Assembly: GCA_030824295.1 (NCBI GenBank)
Contig: JAVBYA010000432.1
Coordinates: 1 to 8,038 of the forward strand
Direction: 5' to 3'
Length of the DNA: 8,038 nucleotides
Source of the DNA: Bacteroidota bacterium
GTDB lineage: Bacteria > Bacteroidota > Ignavibacteria > UBA10030 > UBA8401
The position numbers and the translations under genes are program-made. The stretch's first letter is position 1. Each line of letters begins with the position of its first letter. The notes under the pieces were generated by a model, which had not been told where the DNA came from, did no database searches, and saw nothing but the letters and a program-made list of their open reading frames with translations. Below are positions 1-5,288 of the stretch, piece by piece.

Positions 1-409
1 CCGTATAGCTTTCCGGGGATTCGTGGGGGACGGCAGTGGGGGTGACGATCACTTCGGAGCCGAATGCGCGGAGATTGCTGATCTTCTCCATGCTCATCTT
101 ATCCGGCATGGTGAAGACGGTCTTATATCCTTTCACAGCCGCAGCAAGTGCCAGCCCCATACCGGTATTCCCGGAGGTCGATTCTACGATCGTTCCTCCC
201 GGTTTGATACGTCCGGTCCGCTCTGCATCCTCGATGATCTCCAGTCCGATCCGGTCCTTTACCGACCCACCGGGATTGAAGGATTCCACCTTCACGAATA
301 TGTGAGGTTTTAGTCCTTTATTGATCTTGTTGAGTTTGATCAGCGGTGTATTGCCGATCGTCTCGAGGATGTTATTATAGAAGGTGACTTTGGAAAGGTC
401 TTTCGGCAT
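1..409 (-). CDS. cbs: Cystathionine beta-synthase / cysteine synthase-type PLP enzyme, N-terminal part (cut by window edge)
   Basis: Fold-type II PLP enzyme of the cysteine synthase/cystathionine beta-synthase family, which joins a serine-derived aminoacrylate to homocysteine or sulfide in the cytoplasm. The minus-strand frame opens at ATG 407-409 and stays open to the window edge, giving 136 residues. Visible marks are TIGNTPLIKL near residue 18, the PLP-lysine motif GGSVKDR (K51) and the phosphate-binding loop TSGNTG (78-83). CBS is favoured over plain CysK because the stretch from IEDAERTGRIKPG, through LALAAAVKGY and MPDKMSMEK, to TPTAVPHESPES closely follows animal and bacterial cystathionine beta-synthases, as I know them. 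The part that would carry C-terminal regulatory CBS domains lies outside the window, so CysK remains possible. A short AGGA sits three bases before the ATG, and a promoter lies just upstream. The gene is transcribed divergently from plsY. Confidence 0.85.
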   Translation of the reverse strand, partial: MPKDLSKVTFYNNILETIGNTPLIKLNKINKGLKPHIFVKVESFNPGGSVKDRIGLEIIEDAERTGRIKPGGTIVESTSGNTGMGLALAAAVKGYKTVFTMPDKMSMEKISNLRAFGSEVIVTPTAVPHESPESYT

Positions 410-426
410 GGTATCCTGTTTTTTTC

Positions 427-455
427 AATATAGTTTTTTTGGCAGGGAGAATCAA
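427..455 (-). promoter_or_regulatory. Putative promoter for the cbs-type gene
   Basis: Read on the minus strand, TTGATT (450-455) and TATATT (427-432) are separated by exactly 17 bases. They match the sigma-70-type consensus at 4/6 and 5/6. The spacer contains a run of seven A. Transcription would start near 420, leaving only about 11 nt before the ATG at 409, just enough for the AGGA. Assignment is by sequence match and spacing only. Confidence 0.45.
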
Positions 456-475
456 GAAAGGGACCGTTCCAATTG

Positions 476-488
476 CACAATTCACAAT
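476..488. repeat. Short tandem repeat CACAAT-T-CACAAT between the divergent promoters
   Basis: Two identical CACAAT hexamers (476-481 and 483-488) are one base apart. The first overlaps an inverted pair AATTG (471-475) and CAATT (478-482). They lie between the two divergent -35 boxes, where a shared regulator could bind, but elements this short can occur by chance. Confidence 0.25.
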
Positions 489-509
489 AAGTTACGGCTA
501 TTTCCCTCG

Positions 510-538
510 TTGACTTACCCTCTCTGTTTTCGTAAATT
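510..538 (+). promoter_or_regulatory. Putative promoter for the plsY-htrA-purB-aldehyde dehydrogenase unit
   Basis: TTGACT (510-515, 5/6 to consensus) and TAAATT (533-538, 4/6) are separated by 17 bases. Transcription would begin near 545, giving a leader of about 16 nt ahead of the TTG start at 561. It is the only good candidate seen upstream of this compact gene run. The short leader leaves room for the GAGG ribosome site at 553-556. Confidence 0.45.
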
Positions 539-560
539 GTCCAAAAGAAAGCGAGGCCAA

Positions 561-1178
561 TTGCCCGAATATATCTATTCCCTCATCATCAGCTACATCA
601 TCGGTTCCATACCCACCGCTTATCTTGTCGTGAAACGCACTTCCGATGTGGATATCCGCAAAGCCGGAAGCGGTAATGTCGGCGGCAGAAATGCATTGGA
701 AGTGACAGGAAAGAAGTGGATCGGAGTGGTTGTCACGCTCGGAGACCTGCTGAAAGGCATTCTTGCAGTCATCATAGCACAGTTGATCTTCGGCAGCAGT
801 TCGGCGGCAGTCTCAGCGGCGATGTTCGGGACGGTCCTCGGTCATTGTTACCCGGTATGGCTGAAGTTCCACGGCGGCAGGGGATTGGCAACAGGGGCCG
901 GTTCGCTCTTCGTTACCAGCTGGCCGTTCGTCTTTGTGTGGCTTGCCCTCTATTTTGGATCCGAACGTTTCACCAAGAATGTGCATGCATCCAGCGTGAT
1001 CGCACTTGTTGGTTTACCGCTGACGATGTGGCTGCTTCCGGAGCATTGGCTGTCCGCGGTCATTCCGGACTATTTCACGCCCTCTGAATTCTTCACTGCG
1101 GGAAGTCTGATCGTTGCCGTCTGTCTCTCCCGTCATATCGAACCGATCAAAGAATACTATGAATCAAAGAACGATTAG
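561..1178 (+). CDS. plsY: PlsY-type glycerol-3-phosphate acyltransferase, membrane protein
   Basis: PlsY transfers the acyl group of acyl-phosphate to glycerol-3-phosphate, making lysophosphatidic acid in the cytoplasmic membrane. The product is 205 residues, normal for the family, with several hydrophobic spans. Visible marks are SYIIGSIPTAYL (11-22), DIRKAGSGNVGGRN (31-44), GDLLKG (61-66), GHCYPVWLKFHGGRGLATG (94-112) and a late RH (191-192). Several motif residues depart from the usual form: GNVGGRN for GNIGATN, GGRG for GGKG, and RHIEPI for RHxxNI. It may therefore be a divergent subfamily. The start is inferred as TTG at 561. GAGG (553-556) precedes it, the family motif begins at once, and a promoter lies at 510-538. 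The frame is open back to 384, but that part runs across the start of the opposite gene and looks unlike PlsY. It overlaps htrA by 20 bp. Confidence 0.85.
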   Translation: MPEYIYSLIISYIIGSIPTAYLVVKRTSDVDIRKAGSGNVGGRNALEVTGKKWIGVVVTLGDLLKGILAVIIAQLIFGSSSAAVSAAMFGTVLGHCYPVWLKFHGGRGLATGAGSLFVTSWPFVFVWLALYFGSERFTKNVHASSVIALVGLPLTMWLLPEHWLSAVIPDYFTPSEFFTAGSLIVAVCLSRHIEPIKEYYESKND

Positions 1179-2271
1179 AATATTCGTGCTGTCGCTTCTT
1201 GCCGCTGCCGCACTGTTCGGGCAAACGGTCAATGATGAGATCAGCCGGTCACGGCAGAATGCCATCACCCGCACCGTGGATGCCGTGAGCGCCGCAGTGG
1301 TGGGGATCAATGTGATCGAAGTGCGTGAATACCGTGACCCGTTCGCGAACTTCTTCGGGAACGATCCGTTCTTCAATCAGTTCTTCGGCAACAGGAATTA
1401 TAAGCAGGAAGTGAAAGGACTCGGTTCCGGTTTCATCATCTCGCCGGACGGGTATGTGATCACCAATGACCATGTGGCGGGGAATGCGAAGCAGATCACG
1501 GTGACGCTGACCAACGGGAAGAAGTATCAGGCGGCCATTATCGGCACCGATCTCGTCACGGACATCTGTCTGCTGAAGCTCACACCGGAGAAAGGGGAGA
1601 GCTTCCCGTATGTGAAACTCGGGAATTCCGACGATGTGCTCATCGGCGAATGGGTGATCGCGCTCGGGAATCCGTTCGGCCTGTTCGACAACATCGACAA
1701 GCCGATCGTTACCGTCGGTGTGGTGAGTGCGAAAGGGATGAACCTGAGCGTGGAGAGCAACAGATCGTACCGCGGACTGATCCAGACCGATGCGGTGATC
1801 AACTCCGGCAACAGCGGCGGGCCGCTCGTGAACAGTGTCGGCGAGGTCATCGGCATCAATACGCTGATCTACACCGGCGGTGTGAGTCAGGCATATATCG
1901 GTTACGGATTCGCGCTTCCCATCAACCGCGTGAAGACCATCGTGGACGAACTGCAGCAAAAAGGGAAAGTGGAACGGAATTTCTGGACCGGCATCGATGT
2001 CCGCCCGGTGGATACGCAGATCGCACGGTATTTCGGACTGAAGCAGGCGCAGGGAGTGATCGTCAGTGATATCCAGAAGAACAGTCCGGCGGACCGCGCC
2101 GGGATCCTGATCGCGGATATCATCGTGGAGATCAACGGCGAGCGCATCATCACGACGGACAATATGATGAGCGTCATGCAGGAGAGCCGCGCAGGGGATA
2201 CGTGGAAAGTGAAAGTGTACAGGGACAAGAAGATCGTCACCATAGAACTGCTATTGGAGAAGCAAAGCTAA
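1159..2271 (+). CDS. Secreted HtrA/Deg-family serine protease with one PDZ domain
   Basis: Envelope serine protease/chaperone of the DegP-DegQ-DegS family, which degrades misfolded exported proteins. From ATG 1159 the product has 370 residues. Residues 1-22 form a signal peptide or anchor (Arg4 and Arg7, then a Leu/Ala-rich core). A Phe/Asn-rich loop follows at about 58-80. The trypsin-like domain has a complete triad: H105 in TNDHV, D135 in TDICLLK and S219 in NSGNSGGPL. A single PDZ domain occupies about 278-370. One PDZ is the DegS layout; DegP and DegQ have two. I give no symbol because single-PDZ members receive many names. No clear Shine-Dalgarno precedes 1159, and the start lies inside the end of plsY, so translation is probably coupled. 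A TTG at 1114 is in frame, but it would put 15 polar residues before the signal peptide. It directly abuts purB. Confidence 0.93.
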   Translation: MNQRTIRIFVLSLLAAAALFGQTVNDEISRSRQNAITRTVDAVSAAVVGINVIEVREYRDPFANFFGNDPFFNQFFGNRNYKQEVKGLGSGFIISPDGYVITNDHVAGNAKQITVTLTNGKKYQAAIIGTDLVTDICLLKLTPEKGESFPYVKLGNSDDVLIGEWVIALGNPFGLFDNIDKPIVTVGVVSAKGMNLSVESNRSYRGLIQTDAVINSGNSGGPLVNSVGEVIGINTLIYTGGVSQAYIGYGFALPINRVKTIVDELQQKGKVERNFWTGIDVRPVDTQIARYFGLKQAQGVIVSDIQKNSPADRAGILIADIIVEINGERIITTDNMMSVMQESRAGDTWKVKVYRDKKIVTIELLLEKQS

Positions 2272-3567
2272 ATGATCGCACGATATACACGCCCGGAGAT
2301 GGGCAGCATTTTCACCGACGAGAACCGCTATAACATCTGGCTGGAGATCGAGATCCTTGCCTGCGAAGCGCAGGCACAACTGGGAGCCATTCCCGCCGAT
2401 GCACCGGCAGCGATCCGCGCCAAAGCGAAATTCGATGTGGAACGCATCAATCAGATCGAAGCGGAAGTGAAACACGACATCATTGCCTTCCTGACGAGTG
2501 TCGGCGAGTTCGTCGGTCCGGAATCGCGCTTCATCCATCTCGGTATGACATCGTCCGATGTAGTGGATACGGCGATCTCCGTGCAGATGAAACAGGCGGG
2601 CGGATTACTGATGCATGGGCTGACCGCACTGCGGGATGTGCTGGAACGCAGGGCGAAAGAATTCAAAATGACAGTGATGATCGGGCGCTCGCACGGTATC
2701 CATGCCGAGCCGACCACCTTCGGTCTGAAACTGGCACTCTGGTTCGACGAGACGCGCCGCAATATCAAACGGCTGCAGTCCGCTATCGATACCATCTCCG
2801 TCGGACAGATCTCCGGAGCGGTCGGTACATTCGCACATCTCAATCCGGAAGTGGAAGAGTATGTGTGCGGGAAACTCGGACTCCGTCCGGCACCGGTCTC
2901 CACGCAGGTCATCCAAAGGGACCGGCATGCAGAGTTCCTCACCACGCTGGCCGTAATTGGAAGTTCACTGGACAAGTTCGCCACCGAGATCCGCCATCTG
3001 CAGCGGACCGAAGTGCTCGAAGCGGAGGAATACTTCTCCGAGAAACAGAAGGGCTCGTCCGCCATGCCGCACAAGCGGAACCCGATCACCTGTGAACAGA
3101 TCTCCGGTCTCGCACGATTATTGCGCAGCAATGCGCAGGCGGCGCTGGAGAATGTGGCGCTGTGGCATGAGCGGGATATCTCGCACTCATCGGTGGAACG
3201 TGTCATTGTCCCCGATTCGTGCATCCTGCTGGATCACATGCTGGCGAAGTTCACCGGTATCATCGACAAGCTCATCGTCTATCCCGAGAATATGCGGGCG
3301 AACATGGAGATCACACACGGCTTGCTCTATTCGCAGCCGGTACTGCTGGCACTGACCAGGAAAGGGATGAAGCGGGAGGATGCGTACCGCATCGTGCAGC
3401 GGACAGCGATGGATGTGTGGCGCTCCAAAAAGAATTTCAAAGAGATGCTCGCTGCCGATCCGGAGGTCGCTGCAGTACTTACAGCTGCGGATCTGGACGA
3501 AGCGTTCGATCCAGCAAAAAGTTTACAAAATGTCGACTATATCTTCCGAAGAGTCGGATTGGATTAA
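2272..3567 (+). CDS. purB: Adenylosuccinate lyase
   Basis: Cytoplasmic lyase of the fumarase/aspartase superfamily. It removes fumarate from SAICAR and from adenylosuccinate, so it acts twice in purine synthesis. At 431 residues it matches the length of the Bacillus-type enzyme. Visible marks are KHD (67-69, with H68), GMTSSDVVDTA (91-101), RSHGIHAEPTTFG (139-151, with H141) and the signature GSSAMPHKRNP (261-271), whose serine lies in the mobile catalytic loop. No key residue is missing. The ATG follows the htrA stop codon with no gap. A GGAGA (2256-2260) lies inside the htrA end, 11 bases before the ATG, a slightly long spacing. Translation is probably coupled to htrA. The function is unrelated to its neighbours, so shared transcription is the likely reason for the arrangement. 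Confidence 0.97.
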   Translation: MIARYTRPEMGSIFTDENRYNIWLEIEILACEAQAQLGAIPADAPAAIRAKAKFDVERINQIEAEVKHDIIAFLTSVGEFVGPESRFIHLGMTSSDVVDTAISVQMKQAGGLLMHGLTALRDVLERRAKEFKMTVMIGRSHGIHAEPTTFGLKLALWFDETRRNIKRLQSAIDTISVGQISGAVGTFAHLNPEVEEYVCGKLGLRPAPVSTQVIQRDRHAEFLTTLAVIGSSLDKFATEIRHLQRTEVLEAEEYFSEKQKGSSAMPHKRNPITCEQISGLARLLRSNAQAALENVALWHERDISHSSVERVIVPDSCILLDHMLAKFTGIIDKLIVYPENMRANMEITHGLLYSQPVLLALTRKGMKREDAYRIVQRTAMDVWRSKKNFKEMLAADPEVAAVLTAADLDEAFDPAKSLQNVDYIFRRVGLD

Positions 3568-3589
3568 CACTCAAATAAAGGAAATCACC

Positions 3590-5077
3590 ATGGCACAAAA
3601 ATTTCAGAACCTCATCAATGGGAAATGGGTCGATGCCGTTTCCGGCCGCACCTTCGAGAACCGCAATCCCGCCAATTGGGAAGAAGTGGTCGGTATCTTC
3701 CCGAAATCCGGGAAAGAGGATGTGGATGCTGCCGTCAAGGCCGCCCGCGCCGCATTCGAAAAATGGCGTCTCGTCCCGGCTCCGAAACGCGGCGACATCA
3801 TGCGCACCATCGGTGACCTGCTGGTGAAACGGAAAGAAGAGATCTCCCGGGAAATGACTCGCGAGATGGGGAAAGTGCTGGCGGAGACCCGCGGTGATGT
3901 TCAGGAAGGTATCGACACTGCATACTATGCAGCGACCGAAGGACGCCGTCTGTTCGGACATACCGTACCGTCCGAACTTCCGAACAAGTTCGCCATGGCG
4001 ATGCGTGTTCCGATCGGCGTGGCAGGTATCATCACTCCGTGGAACTTCCCGATGGCGATCCCCACCTGGAAGATGTTCCCGGCGATCCTCTCCGGCAATA
4101 CCTGCGTCTTCAAACCGGCGACGGACACACCGAAGACCGCAGCGATGCTGGTGGAGATCATGATGGAAGCTGGTCTTCCGGAAGGTGTCGTGAACATCGT
4201 CCACGGCGGCGGCAGTGAGGTCGGGAATGCGATCACGTCGCATCCGGATGTCGACCTGATCTCGTTCACCGGTTCGACCGGCGTCGGGAAGCAGATCTCC
4301 CGCGATTCGTCCGAGACCCTGAAACGCGTCTCGCTGGAACTCGGCGGAAAGAACGCGCAGATCGTTCTGGCCGATGCGGATCTGGACCTGGCGCTGGAAG
4401 CGGTCCTGTGGGGTGCGTTCGGTACGACCGGACAGCGCTGCACGGCGACCAGCCGGCTCATCCTGGAAGAGAAGATCTATGACAAGTTCATCGCGATGCT
4501 GGTGGACCGGACGAACAAACTGAAACTCGGCGACGGACTGCTGCCGGATTCGCAGGTCGGACCGTGCGTGAACGAAGGCCAGCGGAAGAGCGTGCAGGAA
4601 TATGTCCAGATCGGGAAGAACGAAGGGGCGAAACTCCTTGCCGGCGGCAATTTCGCCACCGAAGGAGCTTTGGCAAAGGGTTGGTTCCATCAGCCGACGA
4701 TCTTCGGGGATGTCACACCGGAGATGCGTCTGGCAAAAGAGGAGATCTTCGGACCGGTGCTGTCGGTGATCCGGGCGAAGGACTTCGAGGAATCGATCCG
4801 CATCCTCAACAACACGGAATACGGCCTTTCCTCCTCCATCTTCACGACGGATGTCAACAAGGCCTTTACGGCGGTGCGTGACATTCAGGCCGGAATTACC
4901 TATATTAACGCAGCAACGATCGGCGCAGAAGCGCATCTGCCGTTCGGCGGAGTGAAGAAGACCGGAAACGGTCATCGTGAGGGTGGATGGACGGTATATG
5001 ACTTCTATACGGAATGGAAAGCGGTCTATGTGGACTATTCCGGCAAGCTGCAGCGCGCACAGATCGATAATTATTGA
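3590..5077 (+). CDS. NAD(P)-dependent aldehyde dehydrogenase, candidate 2-aminoadipate semialdehyde dehydrogenase
   Basis: Cytoplasmic aldehyde dehydrogenase of 495 residues, full length for the superfamily. The frame contains TPWNFP with N152, K175 in FKPAT, the nucleotide-binding loop FTGSTGVG (226-233), general-base E250 in LELGGKN, nucleophile C284 in GQRCTA, and EEIFGP (384-389). The C-terminal region GAEAHLPFGGVKKTGNGHRE (445-464) is a distinctive subtype signature. The catalytic set is complete. Substrate cannot be read from sequence alone. The next gene is a lysine 6-aminotransferase, whose product is 2-aminoadipate 6-semialdehyde, so oxidation of that aldehyde to 2-aminoadipate is the best inference; another semialdehyde is possible. 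The start is ATG 3590, with AAAGGA at 3577-3582. The frame stays open upstream to 3380, but only as an overlap with the purB coding sequence. It is the last gene before the hairpin at 5091-5120. Confidence 0.93.
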   Translation: MAQKFQNLINGKWVDAVSGRTFENRNPANWEEVVGIFPKSGKEDVDAAVKAARAAFEKWRLVPAPKRGDIMRTIGDLLVKRKEEISREMTREMGKVLAETRGDVQEGIDTAYYAATEGRRLFGHTVPSELPNKFAMAMRVPIGVAGIITPWNFPMAIPTWKMFPAILSGNTCVFKPATDTPKTAAMLVEIMMEAGLPEGVVNIVHGGGSEVGNAITSHPDVDLISFTGSTGVGKQISRDSSETLKRVSLELGGKNAQIVLADADLDLALEAVLWGAFGTTGQRCTATSRLILEEKIYDKFIAMLVDRTNKLKLGDGLLPDSQVGPCVNEGQRKSVQEYVQIGKNEGAKLLAGGNFATEGALAKGWFHQPTIFGDVTPEMRLAKEEIFGPVLSVIRAKDFEESIRILNNTEYGLSSSIFTTDVNKAFTAVRDIQAGITYINAATIGAEAHLPFGGVKKTGNGHREGGWTVYDFYTEWKAVYVDYSGKLQRAQIDNY

Positions 5078-5090
5078 CCTTTTGACCACG

Positions 5091-5120
5091 ATCCCGCCGG
5101 CGGGAGACTGCCGGCGGGAT
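5091..5120 (+). terminator. Stem-loop, probable terminator of the plsY-to-aldehyde dehydrogenase unit
   Basis: Perfect 11-bp inverted repeat, ATCCCGCCGGC (5091-5101) and GCCGGCGGGAT (5110-5120), with an 8-base loop. It starts 14 bases after the aldehyde dehydrogenase stop. The stem is very GC-rich, but the following ATTCATATCTT is a poor U-tract, so termination could be partial or factor-assisted. The decamer GCCGGCGGGA also occurs as a direct repeat (5096-5105 and 5110-5119). Confidence 0.65.
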
Positions 5121-5186
5121 ATTCATATCTTCCCATGCATCAGCGTAGAACAAAATTCAAGTATCTGAAAGGGATCGATGGCCGTC

Positions 5187-5207
5187 CGTACATCGTGTCA
5201 ATGTACG
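5187..5207. promoter_or_regulatory. Inverted repeat CGTACAT-N7-ATGTACG upstream of the lat promoter, candidate operator
   Basis: Perfect 7-bp arms (5187-5193 and 5201-5207) are separated by 7 bases. They lie about 37-57 bases before the TATAAT box, a usual place for an activator or repressor site. The regulator is unknown. It could also be a weak stem with no role. Confidence 0.35.
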
Positions 5208-5213
5208 AGCATC

Positions 5214-5223
5214 AAGAATTCTT
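5214..5223. promoter_or_regulatory. Perfect palindrome AAGAATTCTT at the expected -35 position of lat
   Basis: A 10-bp perfect palindrome ends about 20 bases before the TATAAT box, overlapping where a -35 hexamer would lie. No good -35 hexamer is present here, so a bound protein might take its place. Chance occurrence is possible at this length. Confidence 0.25.
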
Positions 5224-5233
5224 CTGAATCTCC

Positions 5234-5276
5234 TCATACTTTTTATAATCAATTTCCCGTTGACCTCAAAGTATGA
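5234..5276. repeat. Inverted repeat TCATACTTT-N25-AAAGTATGA flanking the lat promoter core
   Basis: Perfect 9-bp arms (5234-5242 and 5268-5276) enclose the TATAAT box and the predicted transcription start. The right arm runs into the Shine-Dalgarno site AAAGGAG of lat. The left arm is upstream of the start site, so the pair should not form an RNA hairpin in a lat-only transcript. It would act as paired DNA half-sites. Arm centres are 34 bp apart, a little over three helical turns, so both lie on roughly the same face of the DNA. Confidence 0.4.
5244..5249 (+). promoter_or_regulatory. Putative -10 box (TATAAT) of the lat promoter
   Basis: Exact consensus hexamer in an AT-rich patch, 40 bases before the lat ATG. 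Transcription would start near 5256, giving a leader of about 33 nt. At spacings of 16-19 bases the upstream sequence has no good -35 hexamer (best TTCTGA, 3/6). Promoter use probably depends on an activator or on a different sigma preference. An overlapping TACTTTTT (5237-5244) resembles the Bacteroidota TAnnTTTG -7 element at 5 of 6 fixed positions and is an alternative. Confidence 0.5.
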
Positions 5277-5288
5277 AAGGAGACATCC

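Noticed and set aside
384..560. N-terminal extension of PlsY by 59 residues from an ATG at 384
   Set aside because: It would overlap the start of the opposite cbs-type gene and both divergent promoters. The extra residues do not look like PlsY, which normally begins at the first membrane segment, as it does from 561.
1249..1959. A 236-codon minus-strand open frame opposite the HtrA gene
   Set aside because: It is a composition-driven shadow of the protease gene. Its sequence shows no domain and no credible start signal.
3380..3589. N-terminal extension of the aldehyde dehydrogenase by 70 residues
   Set aside because: It lies mostly inside purB in another frame, and the ATG at 3590 has a good ribosome site and the normal family N-terminus.
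3479..5089. A 536-codon open frame on the minus strand opposite the aldehyde dehydrogenase
   Set aside because: It mirrors the whole dehydrogenase gene. Its translation is rich in Arg, His and Asp with no recognisable motif, as expected from antisense reading of this codon usage. The sense strand has a complete catalytic set.
5135..5227. A 30-residue open frame in the gap before lat, starting MHQRRTKFKY
   Set aside because: There is no Shine-Dalgarno site, it overlaps the upstream inverted repeats and the -35 area of the lat promoter, and it resembles nothing I know. A leader peptide is unlikely because it lies upstream of the predicted transcription start.
5121..5288. Lysine riboswitch (L-box) or other structured leader before lat
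   Set aside because: The predicted transcript leader is only about 33 nt and the region is too short for an L-box. The strongest inverted repeat spans the start site and would not be fully transcribed.
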